DNA from: JASUTC01 sp964604305
GTDB lineage: Bacteria; Thermotogota; Thermotogae; MWEM01
Assembly: GCA_964604305.1 (NCBI GenBank)
Contig: CAZRYM010000036.1
Span: forward strand, 1-17,184
Length of the DNA: 17,184 nt
Direction: 5' to 3'
The position numbers and the translations under genes are program-made. Position 1 is the stretch's first letter; the number at the start of each line of letters is the position of its first letter. Below the pieces are notes generated by a model that saw nothing but the letters and a program-made list of their open reading frames with translations, did not search any database and had not been told where the DNA came from. Positions 1-8,142 of this stretch are shown here, piece after piece.

Positions 1-2
1 CA

Positions 3-305
3 AAGATTTTGTACTACAAAGGTGGCATCGATACATATCCTCAAGTTGTAGATCTTTCGAACATCAAATGGTCTGAGCCCACTGAACAGGTTTTTCTACA
101 GCCGGGAGATGTTATCTACGTGCCTAAAAGTGCATTGGTTGACATTCTAAGGGTAACCGGATTCATAGGAAGTATGATTACATTCTCTTCAAATTCTTTG
201 GATATGTATAATACCATGACGCAAAGTAATTATCAGTTCCCATTTAACTATAGCGATGATTCGGAAAATAACGATCAAACAAACACATCCAATCGAAATC
301 AATGA
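3..305 (+). CDS. Wza-like polysaccharide export protein, C-terminal fragment
   Basis: The reading frame is open from the window edge, so the 5' end of the gene lies outside; the TTG at 9 is not a real start. About 100 C-terminal residues are visible. The phrase LQPGDVIYVPKS (near nt 97-132) is the typical ending of an SLBB/beta-grasp repeat in polysaccharide export (Wza/OtnA) proteins. It is followed by a hydrophobic stretch (VDILRVTGFIGSMITF) and a polar Asn/Ser-rich tail. Family members form the outer-membrane channel or periplasmic vestibule for capsule or exopolysaccharide. The TGA stop overlaps the ATG of the phosphatase gene (ATGA at 302-305), so the two are translationally coupled. Linkage to the downstream phosphatase and BY-kinase supports the call. 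The N-terminal lipobox and export domain cannot be examined here. Confidence 0.75.
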   Translation, partial: KILYYKGGIDTYPQVVDLSNIKWSEPTEQVFLQPGDVIYVPKSALVDILRVTGFIGSMITFSSNSLDMYNTMTQSNYQFPFNYSDDSENNDQTNTSNRNQ

Positions 306-1012
306 TGATATTTACAGGAAACATTGAGCTGGCTGAAATTCATGGACTAAAGAATCGCTCTATTGACATGCATTCACATCTTCTACCTTCATTTGATGAC
401 GGGGCAGGAGATATCAAAGAAACACTGAATATTATTTACGAGATGAAACAAAAAGGTCTGGATGCCTTATTTTGGACGCCTCATTTGAATTTGAGTTCGT
501 TTTCGGATATTACCGATGAGAGTATCATGAAACATTATGAAAAATATGTTGATATTATTCAAGAGGAAACCGGAATTGAGTTGTTTTATGGATCAGAGTT
601 GTTTTGCAGCCCCCCTCTTCCGGACGGACTTGTCCCATTAGGGAAAAGCGATTTTATTTTGGTTGAATTTCCACTGGATTTATTTCCTGTATCTTTGTTT
701 GACTTAATTTACAACATTCAGATAGGCGGTTTCAGAGTGATAATGGCTCATGTGGAAAGATATCATTGGTTATTTCCAAAAAAGAAGAGATTCTTAAAAA
801 CAACTATCGACTATTCTTTGGTTGAAGAGTTGAAAAGTAAAGGGGTTTATTTTCAGATTAATTATCAAGTTTTGAAGAACCCCAAGCATTACCCATTTAT
901 AAAACCTATCTTAAAGGATAAAAAGGTTGAATTTATCGGATCTGATAAACACCATGCACATGATAAGAGACCCGTAATAGACTTTTCTCAGCTGAGAGAT
1001 GGGGATTTCTAA
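302..1012 (+). CDS. CpsB/YwqE-type PHP-family tyrosine-protein phosphatase
   Basis: This 236-residue protein has the usual length and motifs of the metal-dependent PHP phosphatases that dephosphorylate bacterial tyrosine kinases. Metal-ligand motifs appear in order: DMHSHLLPSFDDG (D22, H24, H26, D32-D33), TPH (H61), the glutamate of YGSEL (E99), AHVERY (H150) and SDKHH (D215, H217). ILVEFP (119-124) is another family hallmark. There is no signal peptide, so the protein should act in the cytoplasm on the C-terminal tyrosines of the kinase encoded next. It starts at an ATG inside the upstream stop (4-nt overlap); a second ATG follows directly at 305. Its last codons precede the AGGAGG that serves the kinase gene. 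The motif WTPHLN replaces the commoner TPHH, a small divergence. Family assignment is firm; the substrate is inferred from position. Confidence 0.9.
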   Translation: MMIFTGNIELAEIHGLKNRSIDMHSHLLPSFDDGAGDIKETLNIIYEMKQKGLDALFWTPHLNLSSFSDITDESIMKHYEKYVDIIQEETGIELFYGSELFCSPPLPDGLVPLGKSDFILVEFPLDLFPVSLFDLIYNIQIGGFRVIMAHVERYHWLFPKKKRFLKTTIDYSLVEELKSKGVYFQINYQVLKNPKHYPFIKPILKDKKVEFIGSDKHHAHDKRPVIDFSQLRDGDF

Positions 1013-1028
1013 GCAGGAGGTATTTTTC

Positions 1029-3229
1029 TTGGTAGACCAATACAACGTTCAAAATACTAATGAACAAGAGATTGAATTATCTCTTGAAGATTTATTGTTC
1101 ATGTTGAAGAGAAGATTCTGGTGGGGTTTTTTTACAGTTGTTTTAGTAGTTGCGGCAACTGTTGCATACCTTTTGATAGCTATACCACAGTACACTTCAA
1201 CTGTAACAATAAAAGTCAATCCTACATCTCAATCATCATCTGTATCAAATATTTTCTCAGGCGGTATTCCTGNNNNNNNNNNGGAATGGGTGCCAGTCAA
1301 GATATCTCGACTGAAATAGAATTAATCAAAAGCAGAACTAACATGGAAATGGTAATTAGACAGTTAAACTTAGTAGATGTTCTTATCGAGGAAGATAGTG
1401 AAGCAAGGATAAAATACAATTCTGATCAGTTGGTTCAAATAGCTGTGAACAAACTAGTGAATGGTGATTTTATTTCAGTTTCACCAGTAAAGGATACCCA
1501 GATAGTAGAGATTGCGGTTGAGATCTTTTCGCCTGAGTTAGCAAAAAATATTGCCTCAACATTGGCAGAAGTGTACAACAATCAATTAAAAGAATATGCG
1601 CAAAGGGAACTTAAAGTAACCAGAGAATTTTTAGAAAAGCAAATTCCCATGGCAGAAAGAGAATTGAATGAGTCTATTTTCGAAATCCGTCAATACAAAG
1701 AAAAAACGGGTATATTTAACCTTAGTAATCAGGCACAATATCTTTTGAATATGTTTTCTAAATATGATACTCAAATCGATCAATATGAAATGAGTGTGAA
1801 AACAACACGGAATTCAATAGAAGCTTTGAAAGAAAAACTTAAAGAGACTGATGCGGAGTTAATAACTTCAGAAACTATATCTATTAATCCTCTTGTTCAA
1901 GAACTCAGGAGTAAGTTGACTAACGCAAAAATCGATTTGGCATCTCTAGAAGAGATGTATCCTTCAACCGATCCCAGGATACTTCAAAAAAAGAAGATTA
2001 TTCAGGAAACCGAGAAAGAACTTTCTGAAGAAGTAACCCAGATTGTTTCAAGTCAGCAGAAATCAGATAATCCTATATACAGTCAGATAATGGCTGACAT
2101 TACTAAAAATGAAATATCGTTGCTTTTATCTCAAGCAAACTTGGAAGCTGTCCGTGAAGCAAGAGAGACTTATGAAAAGCGTTTGTGGGAGCTGCCTAAA
2201 ATAGAGCAAGATTTAGTTCAGCTTGAGAGGGAAAAGAAGCTTAACGAAGAACTATTTACTTTGTTAGCAAAAAAATTGGAAGACGCGAAAATCGCTGAAG
2301 CATCTGTTGTCGGAAATTCGTATGTTGTGGATAAAGCTGAAATCCCATTAGGCGCCTCCAGCCCTAACAAAAAGCTAACATTGGCTATAGGTGGAGTGCT
2401 TGGTATCTTTTTAGGGATTCTCGTGGTTTTTATTGTTGAATATGCCGATAAGACACTTAGAAGCGAAGAAGAGATTGAACGGCTTGCTCATAACAAAATC
2501 CCTATAGTAGGAAGAATACCGAAATACAAGACAACTGAGGGGAAAGAAATGATTACCCATTTTGATCCCACATCACCGGAATCTGAAGCCATCAAAATGG
2601 CGGCTAACAATATTCTTTATATGAAACCCGGAAAAATTCAAATCATAGCTGTAACGAGTGCGGGACCTTCCGAGGGAAAAACCACCTTTGTGGGTAATAT
2701 GGCTAATATTCTCTCTCAAAATGGGGAAAAGGTACTTGTTTTGGATATGGATATGAGAAGACCCAGAATAGAGAAATTCTTTAATGTTCCCCCAAACAAA
2801 AAGGGGATTGTGAACTATTACACACAAGAAGTTTCATTGGAGGAATTGATCATCAATGTTCACGATGATGTTGATGTTCTTCCTGTTGGGCCTATTCCGC
2901 CTAATCCAACAGCTCTGCTGGCTTCAAAAAAAACATCTGTGATATTTAATCAGCTGCGGGAAAAATATGATAGGATTATTATTGATACACCCCCAATTAT
3001 GGCTGCTGCTGATGTGAATATTTTTGCGGGTAAACTTGATGGAATAGTCATGATTACCATGCTCAATCAGACTATGAGACCGGCTTTTAAGGTTGCAATG
3101 AGCAATCTCATTAACTCGAAAGCAACTATGTTGGGATTTGTGGTTAACGGAATTTCAAACAAAAATTCTAATTACTATTATTATTACAATAAAGAAGGAA
3201 AAAAAAGAAGGAGAAATCGAAATGATTGA
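1029..3229 (+). CDS. Single-chain Wzz/BY-kinase (tyrosine autokinase, polysaccharide co-polymerase), interrupted by an assembly gap
   Basis: The best start is TTG at 1029, because AGGAGG at 1015-1020 lies 8 nt upstream; an in-frame ATG at 999 has no such site. Domains in order: a Wzz region with a first transmembrane helix (residues 32-52), a long coiled coil, a GNVR region (about nt 2190-2350), a second transmembrane helix (about 2380-2440) and a cytoplasmic BY-kinase. The kinase has Walker A (AGPSEGKTT, about 2660-2689), Walker A' (VLVLDMDMRRP, about 2734-2763) and Walker B (DRIIIDTPP, about 2968-2994). The protein ends in five consecutive tyrosines (3173-3187) and a Lys/Arg-rich tail. Such proteins set polymer length and control export through tyrosine phosphorylation. 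The run of N at 1273-1282 shifts the frame: coding before it is in the frame of 1029, and after it in the frame of 1283. The gene is therefore probably intact, with a wrongly sized gap. Confidence 0.88.
1273..1282. other. Assembly gap of 10 N inside the BY-kinase gene
   Basis: Ten N bases interrupt the kinase gene just after codons for FSGGIP and before GMGASQDISTEIE. In this family a short glycine-rich loop is followed by the ISTEIELIKSR motif, so only a few residues need be missing. Reading frame continuity requires a true gap length of 2 modulo 3, and 10 does not fit. The N count is therefore a placeholder, not a measured length. Confidence 0.95.
3207..3213 (+). promoter_or_regulatory. Ribosome binding site inside the kinase tail that sets the YghO-like start
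   Basis: GAAGGAG sits 8 nt before the ATG at 3222. It lies within the polypurine stretch that encodes the Lys/Arg-rich C-terminus of the BY-kinase. It decides the start of the downstream gene in favour of 3222 over the upstream in-frame ATG at 3138. Confidence 0.75.
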
Positions 3230-4526
3230 GATTAAACGAGTCGATACACCGGCATTAAGGAAACAGTTTTTGGAACTCCCTCAGAAATTGTATGTAGATA
3301 TACCTTTGTGGGTGCCCATGTTCTTAAGGGATGCCAAAAAATTGTCCAAAGGGAAAGGGTCGCTTATTTTTGAAAACGGTCCCCATGAATTGTATCTCGC
3401 CTTTAAAGACAACCAAGTTGCCGGCAGGGTATGTGTTGGAATAGAAGAAGTACTAAACAAACGCAAAGCCTACAAGCACGCTTATTTTACCCTCTTTGAA
3501 TCAATCAATGACAAAGCTGTTGCCAAAGCGCTTTTGGATACCTGCCTAAAATGGGCTCAAGAACATGACATGGTTTATCTAAAGGGGCCGATTTCTCCAA
3601 CAAACGGAGATGATTACAGAGGTTTGCTTGTCGAGGGATTTGAAAGACCTCCTGCTGTTTTAATGCCTTATCAACATGATTATTACCAGCGATTCTTTGA
3701 AGAATATGACAGATATTTAGAATATTGGGCATATGAGCACGATCTTGAAAAACCCATTCCTGAAAAAAGTCATCAGATGATGAAAAAACTGGCAAAAAAC
3801 TATGGGCATTATACCGATGAACAAGTGAGAAATATGGATGAAGAGCGGTTAAGTAATGTTATTTGTGAAGAATTTTTTGAAAAACGTGGCATCTATTCCG
3901 AACAGATCAACTTAAAGACAAAAAGAAATACCCAACAGGTGATTGAGGATGTTTTTACAATCATGAAAGACTCCTACCCGGATATATGGGAAGAAGATCT
4001 TGTGGCACCGACAAAGTCTGAAATTCGGGAGATGGTCAAAGAACTGAAAATCGTTATCGATCCGGGTATGGGGATCATTGCAAAAAAAGACAATAAGCCT
4101 ATCGGAATCGTTTTAGCGGTACCGGATATTAACGAAGGGATCAAAAAGGCAAAGGGGAAGATCATGCCAACTGGATGGTATCACATTCTAAAATCAAAAA
4201 AAGAAACAAAGATTTCCAGAGGCGTCATTTTATTAGTTATAAAAGAGTTTCAAAAACAAGGTATCCCGGGTTTCCTAATCCTGAAACTCAGAAAAAACCT
4301 AAAACAATTGGGTTATAAAAAAATGGAACTTTCCAGTATCAGCGCCATGAACGACACTATGAACGGTGTCTATCAATGGCTTGACTTGAAAGTCATCAAA
4401 CATTATATGGTTTTCGGAAGATCAGTGAGCGGTGAAGAAGTCACTTTAGAAGATATATACGGTCACGCTGCGGAAAAGGTCAAGGCTTTTAGAGAAAAAC
4501 ACAAGAAAAGTGAAAAAGCAGGCTAA
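3222..4526 (+). CDS. YghO-like protein with a GNAT acyltransferase fold
   Basis: This 434-residue protein is soluble and lacks a signal peptide. It resembles the YghO-type family, annotated as N-acetyltransferase-like proteins of unknown substrate. Typical features are LYxDxPLWVPMFLRDAKK (residues 23-40), an ELYLAF/VAGRV strand pair (56-70), FFE-like YFTLFESIND (89-97), LKGPISPTNGDDYRGLLVEGF (about 120-140) and a second GNAT-like half with IIAKKDNKPIGIVLAVPD (285-302) and an ILKLRKNLKQLGYKKMELS segment. The start at 3222 is set by the GAAGGAG site and overlaps the kinase stop by 8 nt, so it is co-translated with the export operon. That position suggests a role in polymer or envelope modification, but this is inference; relatives also occur outside polysaccharide loci. 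A Lys/Glu-rich tail follows residue 415. The family is likely, the function unknown. Confidence 0.7.
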   Translation: MIEIKRVDTPALRKQFLELPQKLYVDIPLWVPMFLRDAKKLSKGKGSLIFENGPHELYLAFKDNQVAGRVCVGIEEVLNKRKAYKHAYFTLFESINDKAVAKALLDTCLKWAQEHDMVYLKGPISPTNGDDYRGLLVEGFERPPAVLMPYQHDYYQRFFEEYDRYLEYWAYEHDLEKPIPEKSHQMMKKLAKNYGHYTDEQVRNMDEERLSNVICEEFFEKRGIYSEQINLKTKRNTQQVIEDVFTIMKDSYPDIWEEDLVAPTKSEIREMVKELKIVIDPGMGIIAKKDNKPIGIVLAVPDINEGIKKAKGKIMPTGWYHILKSKKETKISRGVILLVIKEFQKQGIPGFLILKLRKNLKQLGYKKMELSSISAMNDTMNGVYQWLDLKVIKHYMVFGRSVSGEEVTLEDIYGHAAEKVKAFREKHKKSEKAG

Positions 4527-4900
4527 TAAATAGGGCTTACTGAATATAAACCCCGAAAAGTGACATTGAATAAATGAACTTATGTTTCATGAACAACAAG
4601 GGATACTTGTATCTTTTGGTTAAGCATTTTTACCTTTTCATACCCTTCGTTTCTTTGTTTATTATGGATTGTTGTTATTTTCGGAGAGAAGATTGACGAA
4701 AACAAAATGTTGTCATACCCAACTACAGAAAGTTTTTGCAAAGAGCTTTTGTCGAATACATCTATTTCATTCCTTATGGATGAGCATGATTACGAATTTT
4801 TCAGTTTCCCAATTATGAAGAAGAATTTTAAAGTAAAACAAAACACTATAAAATTGAGGCGTTTTTTCAGGCGCCTTTTTTTATTTGAAAAAAAGGTTTC
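4527..4900. other. Intergenic region between convergent operons, no gene seen
   Basis: These 374 bases lie between the convergent ends of the export operon and the phosphorelay operon. The composition is AT-rich without clear codon structure. The only extended reading frame, from an ATG at 4707, runs through the terminator and antisense into the kinase gene, so I do not accept it. I see no RNA gene or mobile element. The distal part holds the terminator listed separately. Confidence 0.6.
4857..4882 (+). terminator. Rho-independent terminator for the plus-strand export operon
   Basis: AGGCG (4857-4861) pairs with CGCCT (4872-4876) across a 10-nt loop, and a run of seven T (4876-4882) follows on the plus strand. 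On the minus strand the tail after the hairpin is only CAATTTTA, so it would terminate the converging phosphorelay operon less well, though weak bidirectional action is possible. The stem is short. Confidence 0.55.
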
Positions 4901-6421
4901 CTACACATCCTTTGGAAATGATAAAGTGACGGTTGTTCCTTCACCCTCAACGCTTTTAATGGACATTTCACCGTCATTTAATTCCAGGAGCTTCTTAATG
5001 ATATTTATTCCTAAGCCCGTTCCGGTCTCATTCTGAGTTCCAGGTGACGACTGTATCAAAAGGGTTGAGAGACTTTTTAGCTTTGTCTTTGACATGCCTT
5101 TACCATAATCTTTGATTTCTATATGCTGATTTCCCCTGGACTCTTTATGTCTGATTTCGATCTGACTGTCTTCATAGGAGAATTTCACAGAATTGGACAG
5201 GATATTTCTTAAAATGATGAAAAAAATTTCTTTGTCTGCCTTGATGTAAACTCCCTCNNNNNNNNNNNNNNNNNNNNNNNNNNNNNNNATGGGAACCAAT
5301 TTAATACGTTTGCTTTCCAATGAGAATTGTAATAGCTCTTCTGTTTTCTGAAGAATTTCTAATAGAGATACACGTTCCAAAGAGATCTTGAATCTCTCAA
5401 GGTTTATTCTGGACCATTCTAACAAGTTTTCCGTTATGGCATACAGACTTTTTGAGGAATAAAAAATATCCTCAGCAAATCTTTTACGCTCATCCACAGA
5501 CAATTCTTCGTAGTCTTTGAATAATATTTCAGAGAGATTGAGCAGCCCATTAAAAGGATTTCTTAAATCATGCGCTAAAACAGAAAAAAGTTGAGTTTTT
5601 TCCTGATTCAGTCTTTCTAATTCAAAATTATTTTCTTTCAGATTGTTAAAAATCACTTGATAAGGTTCTTGAATACCGGTTTTAATGATCGAACGATAAA
5701 TTAGATAAAATGAGACAATCTTTGCAAAATGCCCCAGGATATTGGAAATACCATAGTTGTGAATGTATATCGTAAAAAACAACTCGGATATAATGGTTAT
5801 GATAAATGACAGTAATAAAGAATAAAAGATCGTTTTAGTGAATTTTTCTCTATTTTTTAAAAGTAAATAGATTGTGAAGGACAGAATTCCAATAATCACA
5901 TATTCACTGATTAATTTGAAGGGGGTTTGACCCACTCCTTCGATGAAACATTCCGGAAAGATCTTAAAAACAAGAATCATTAAAATGAAGATCGCAGATA
6001 CGATGGTGTATATAACCATAACCAGGGTAGTATTGACCAATTTCTTTTTTTTCAGGAAATAAAAACCCAAGAGCAGGCTGATACTCTCCATAAAACGCCC
6101 AATGATCCACAACTGATTGGCATAAAAATCATAGTCGGTGAAAATGTTCATTCCCGAATAACCTAAGGTGTGAAGAAAGTCGAAATTTGCTACGAACAAA
6201 TAGGTTAAGCCGATAAAGTACAGATATTGATTATCGATTAAGTGTCTGGAATTCCAAGTGATAATAAACATCACCATGGCAATGACTATTGAGAAACCTT
6301 CTGCATAGGCATGAAACAAAAGATAGTGGTTGGATAACAACCACATTGTGATGAGAATCACTGAATAAAAGACTATATTCAGGATGGTCCTTTTGGAAGA
6401 ACTTTCTTTGTTTTTATTCAT
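4901..6421 (-). CDS. Membrane histidine kinase with MASE3 sensor domain
   Basis: This protein has 506 residues, including an N-run of 11 unknown codons. The N-terminal half (about 13-247) carries about eight hydrophobic helices. Its motifs EGFSIVIA and FDFLHTLGYSGMNIF mark a MASE3 integral-membrane sensor domain. The catalytic core follows: H-box SVLAHDLRNPFNGLL with phospho-acceptor H284, N-box RNILSNSVKF (N406/N410), G1 box DYGKGMS (438-444) and G2 box ETGTGLGINI (466-474). The MASE3 ligand is not known. No receiver or output domain is fused. The ATG at 6421 overlaps the stop of the upstream receiver-kinase by 8 nt and has only a weak ribosome site (GAGG about 15 nt away), so translation probably depends on coupling. 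It is the last gene of the four-gene minus-strand operon. The N-run falls between the H- and N-boxes and keeps the frame. Confidence 0.87.
   Translation of the reverse strand: MNKNKESSSKRTILNIVFYSVILITMWLLSNHYLLFHAYAEGFSIVIAMVMFIITWNSRHLIDNQYLYFIGLTYLFVANFDFLHTLGYSGMNIFTDYDFYANQLWIIGRFMESISLLLGFYFLKKKKLVNTTLVMVIYTIVSAIFILMILVFKIFPECFIEGVGQTPFKLISEYVIIGILSFTIYLLLKNREKFTKTIFYSLLLSFIITIISELFFTIYIHNYGISNILGHFAKIVSFYLIYRSIIKTGIQEPYQVIFNNLKENNFELERLNQEKTQLFSVLAHDLRNPFNGLLNLSEILFKDYEELSVDERKRFAEDIFYSSKSLYAITENLLEWSRINLERFKISLERVSLLEILQKTEELLQFSLESKRIKLVPXXXXXXXXXXXEGVYIKADKEIFFIILRNILSNSVKFSYEDSQIEIRHKESRGNQHIEIKDYGKGMSKTKLKSLSTLLIQSSPGTQNETGTGLGINIIKKLLELNDGEMSIKSVEGEGTTVTLSFPKDV
5258..5288. other. 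Assembly gap of 31 N inside the MASE3 kinase gene
   Basis: Thirty-one N bases separate the codons for KRIKLVP from those for EGVYIKADKEIF on the minus strand. Both sides are in the same frame when the gap is taken as 31, and the spacing is reasonable for the segment before the N-box. The estimated size is therefore compatible with an intact gene, unlike the gap at 1273. Confidence 0.95.
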
Positions 6422-7691
6422 TCAGACCGTCTTTTTCCTCTTCAACTTCGGTTAACCTGATCCTGAAATAAAATCGGCTTCCCTTTCCCTCCAAACTTTC
6501 CAGGTCCATTTCTCCACCCATTATCTCCACTAGCTGCTTTGAAATGGCAAGGCCGAGCCCTGTTCCCTGATACTCTTTTGTTGAACTCAGATCTCCTTGT
6601 ACAAATGGCCTAAACAGTTTTCTTTTAATGTCATCTGAAATACCTATTCCGGTATCAGTTACAGAAAATTCTAGTTGGTGTTCTTTTCCCGAACTACTGA
6701 TTTCTTTTATTTCAACCATTATGTGACCTTCATGTGTAAATTTCAAGGCGTTACCTATGAGATTGATCAACACCTGTCTGATTTTCAACTCGTCCCCCAA
6801 AAGATTACATGGGATGATGTGGTCTCTATGAAATCCAACTTGTAAACCTTTCTTTTTGGCACCGCTGAAAAGAATGGTCATAATGTTATCCGTCATACGA
6901 TCTAAATTAAAAGGCTTAATTTTTAGTTCAACCCTTCCCGATTCCAGTTTGGCGATATCCAGAATATCATCAATGATCATCATCATATTCTTAGCGGAAA
7001 TTCTTACGAATTCCAGGTATTCCTTTTGTTCTTCGTCCAAATGTGTATCAGCCAATAGATTTGTCATCCCGATTACTCCATTCATAGGGGTTCTGATCTC
7101 ATGACTCATGTTTGCAAGAAATTGAGACTTGATTTTGCTTGCTTCTTCAGCTGCCTCTTTTGCCTTTTTCAGTTCTTCTTCAGTCTTCTTTCTTTCCGTT
7201 ATCTCGCTTTTCAGAGATTGTAAAGTCAGATAAAGGTCTTGAGTCCTCTCACGGACCTTGTCTTCCAGATGATCGTAAGCCTTTTGCAATTTCTCTTTTG
7301 CTGAATTTCTTTCAAGAGCGTAATGAATGGACCGAGCCAAAAGCTGGCTGTTGATTTGATCTTTTATCAGATAATCCTGGGCACCTTCTTTTACAGCACT
7401 AATTCCCAATTCTTCATCATCCATTACTGTCATAACGATGACAACAGGCAACTTAAGCTTTGAAGAAAGCAGGTCTATTAAAGTTTTCAATCCATAGCTT
7501 TCTTTGAGACCCAAATCAAGCAAGACAACATCTATAGTTCCTTTTGCAATTCGCTTTTTACCCTCTTCAAGAGAATCGGCCTCATCAAAGATGTAGTTGA
7601 GTCTTTTACAATCTTTTAGCATTTCCCGAATCAAACGAACATCTCCGGGATTATCCTCGATCTGCAGTATTCTGATGGGTACATTTGTCAT
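6414..7691 (-). CDS. Soluble receiver-histidine kinase fusion (REC-HisKA-HATPase)
   Basis: I take the ATG at 7691 as start, because GGAGGAA (7699-7705) lies 7 nt upstream. A longer frame from 7802 would run far into the preceding gene. The 425-residue protein begins with a receiver domain (about 5-125): acidic pair E12/D13, phospho-acceptor D59 in VVLLDLGL, T88 and K110. A coiled coil (about 130-185) leads to a histidine kinase with H197 in ANMSHEIRTPMNG, N-box LINLIGNALKF (N314), G1 box DTGIGI (346-351) and G2 box GTGLGLAI (377-384). There is no transmembrane segment or PAS domain, so its input is probably phosphorylation of the receiver. It starts 4 nt after the stop of the Rcp1-like regulator gene and overlaps the MASE3 kinase gene by 8 nt. 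A role as an internal relay or integrator is inferred from this architecture. Confidence 0.9.
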   Translation of the reverse strand: MTNVPIRILQIEDNPGDVRLIREMLKDCKRLNYIFDEADSLEEGKKRIAKGTIDVVLLDLGLKESYGLKTLIDLLSSKLKLPVVIVMTVMDDEELGISAVKEGAQDYLIKDQINSQLLARSIHYALERNSAKEKLQKAYDHLEDKVRERTQDLYLTLQSLKSEITERKKTEEELKKAKEAAEEASKIKSQFLANMSHEIRTPMNGVIGMTNLLADTHLDEEQKEYLEFVRISAKNMMMIIDDILDIAKLESGRVELKIKPFNLDRMTDNIMTILFSGAKKKGLQVGFHRDHIIPCNLLGDELKIRQVLINLIGNALKFTHEGHIMVEIKEISSSGKEHQLEFSVTDTGIGISDDIKRKLFRPFVQGDLSSTKEYQGTGLGLAISKQLVEIMGGEMDLESLEGKGSRFYFRIRLTEVEEEKDGLNE

Positions 7692-7695
7692 GGTA

Positions 7696-8142
7696 TCATT
7701 CCTCCGGAAGCCGTACAATGGTAAACCAGAATTCCTGAATTTTTTTAACCACATGAATAAACTGGTTAAAATCAACGGGCTTTGTGATATAACAATTTGC
7801 ATTTAAATTATAGGCCTTAAGGATATCCTCATCGGCATGAGAGGTTGTAAGGATGACCACGGGGATTCTTTTCAGGTTTTCATCCACCTTGATAATCTCC
7901 AATACTTCTTGTCCGTTCATTTTTGGAAGATTGAGATCAAGTAAAATAAGATCGGGTCTTGGGACGGCTGTGAAGGGTTCTTCTTTTTTCAGAAAGGCAA
8001 TTGCCTCCTCGCCGTCTTCGACAATATATAGATTGTTGTTAATTTTCCCTTCATTAAGTGCTTCACGCGTTAGACGTTGATCTCCGGGACTATCTTCCAC
8101 CAGTAATATTTCAATTGAATTTGTATTTCTTTCCTCTATCAT
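7696..8142 (-). CDS. Rcp1-like single-domain response regulator
   Basis: This 148-residue protein is a lone receiver domain with no output domain. It carries the acidic pair E16/D17 in LLVEDSPGDQRLTREAL, phospho-acceptor D69 in LILLDLNLPKMNG, T99/T100 in VILTTS, and K121 in YITKPVDF. The GDQRLTREAL start, the long alpha4-loop SHADEDILKAYNLNANCYI and the KPVDFNQF ending are hallmarks of the Rcp1 family, which usually partners phytochrome-type kinases. GGGGAGA lies 8 nt before the ATG at 8142, which itself overlaps the stop of the sensor kinase (ATGA, 8139-8142). It is the most likely direct phospho-acceptor for that kinase. Without an output domain it must act by protein contact or by passing phosphate on, perhaps to one of the two kinases downstream. 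Confidence 0.92.
   Translation of the reverse strand: MIEERNTNSIEILLVEDSPGDQRLTREALNEGKINNNLYIVEDGEEAIAFLKKEEPFTAVPRPDLILLDLNLPKMNGQEVLEIIKVDENLKRIPVVILTTSHADEDILKAYNLNANCYITKPVDFNQFIHVVKKIQEFWFTIVRLPEE

Noticed and set aside
3138..3221. Upstream ATG at 3138 as start of the YghO-like gene
   Set aside because: It lies deep inside the kinase coding sequence without a ribosome site; the ATG at 3222 has GAAGGAG at ideal spacing and begins the conserved domain.
4707..5036. Plus-strand open frame of 109 codons
   Set aside because: It has no ribosome site, runs through the terminator at 4857-4882 and continues antisense to the MASE3 kinase gene.
7692..7802. Longer N-terminus for the receiver-kinase fusion
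   Set aside because: It would overlap the regulator gene by over 100 nt. The ATG at 7691 has an ideal ribosome site and starts directly before the receiver domain.
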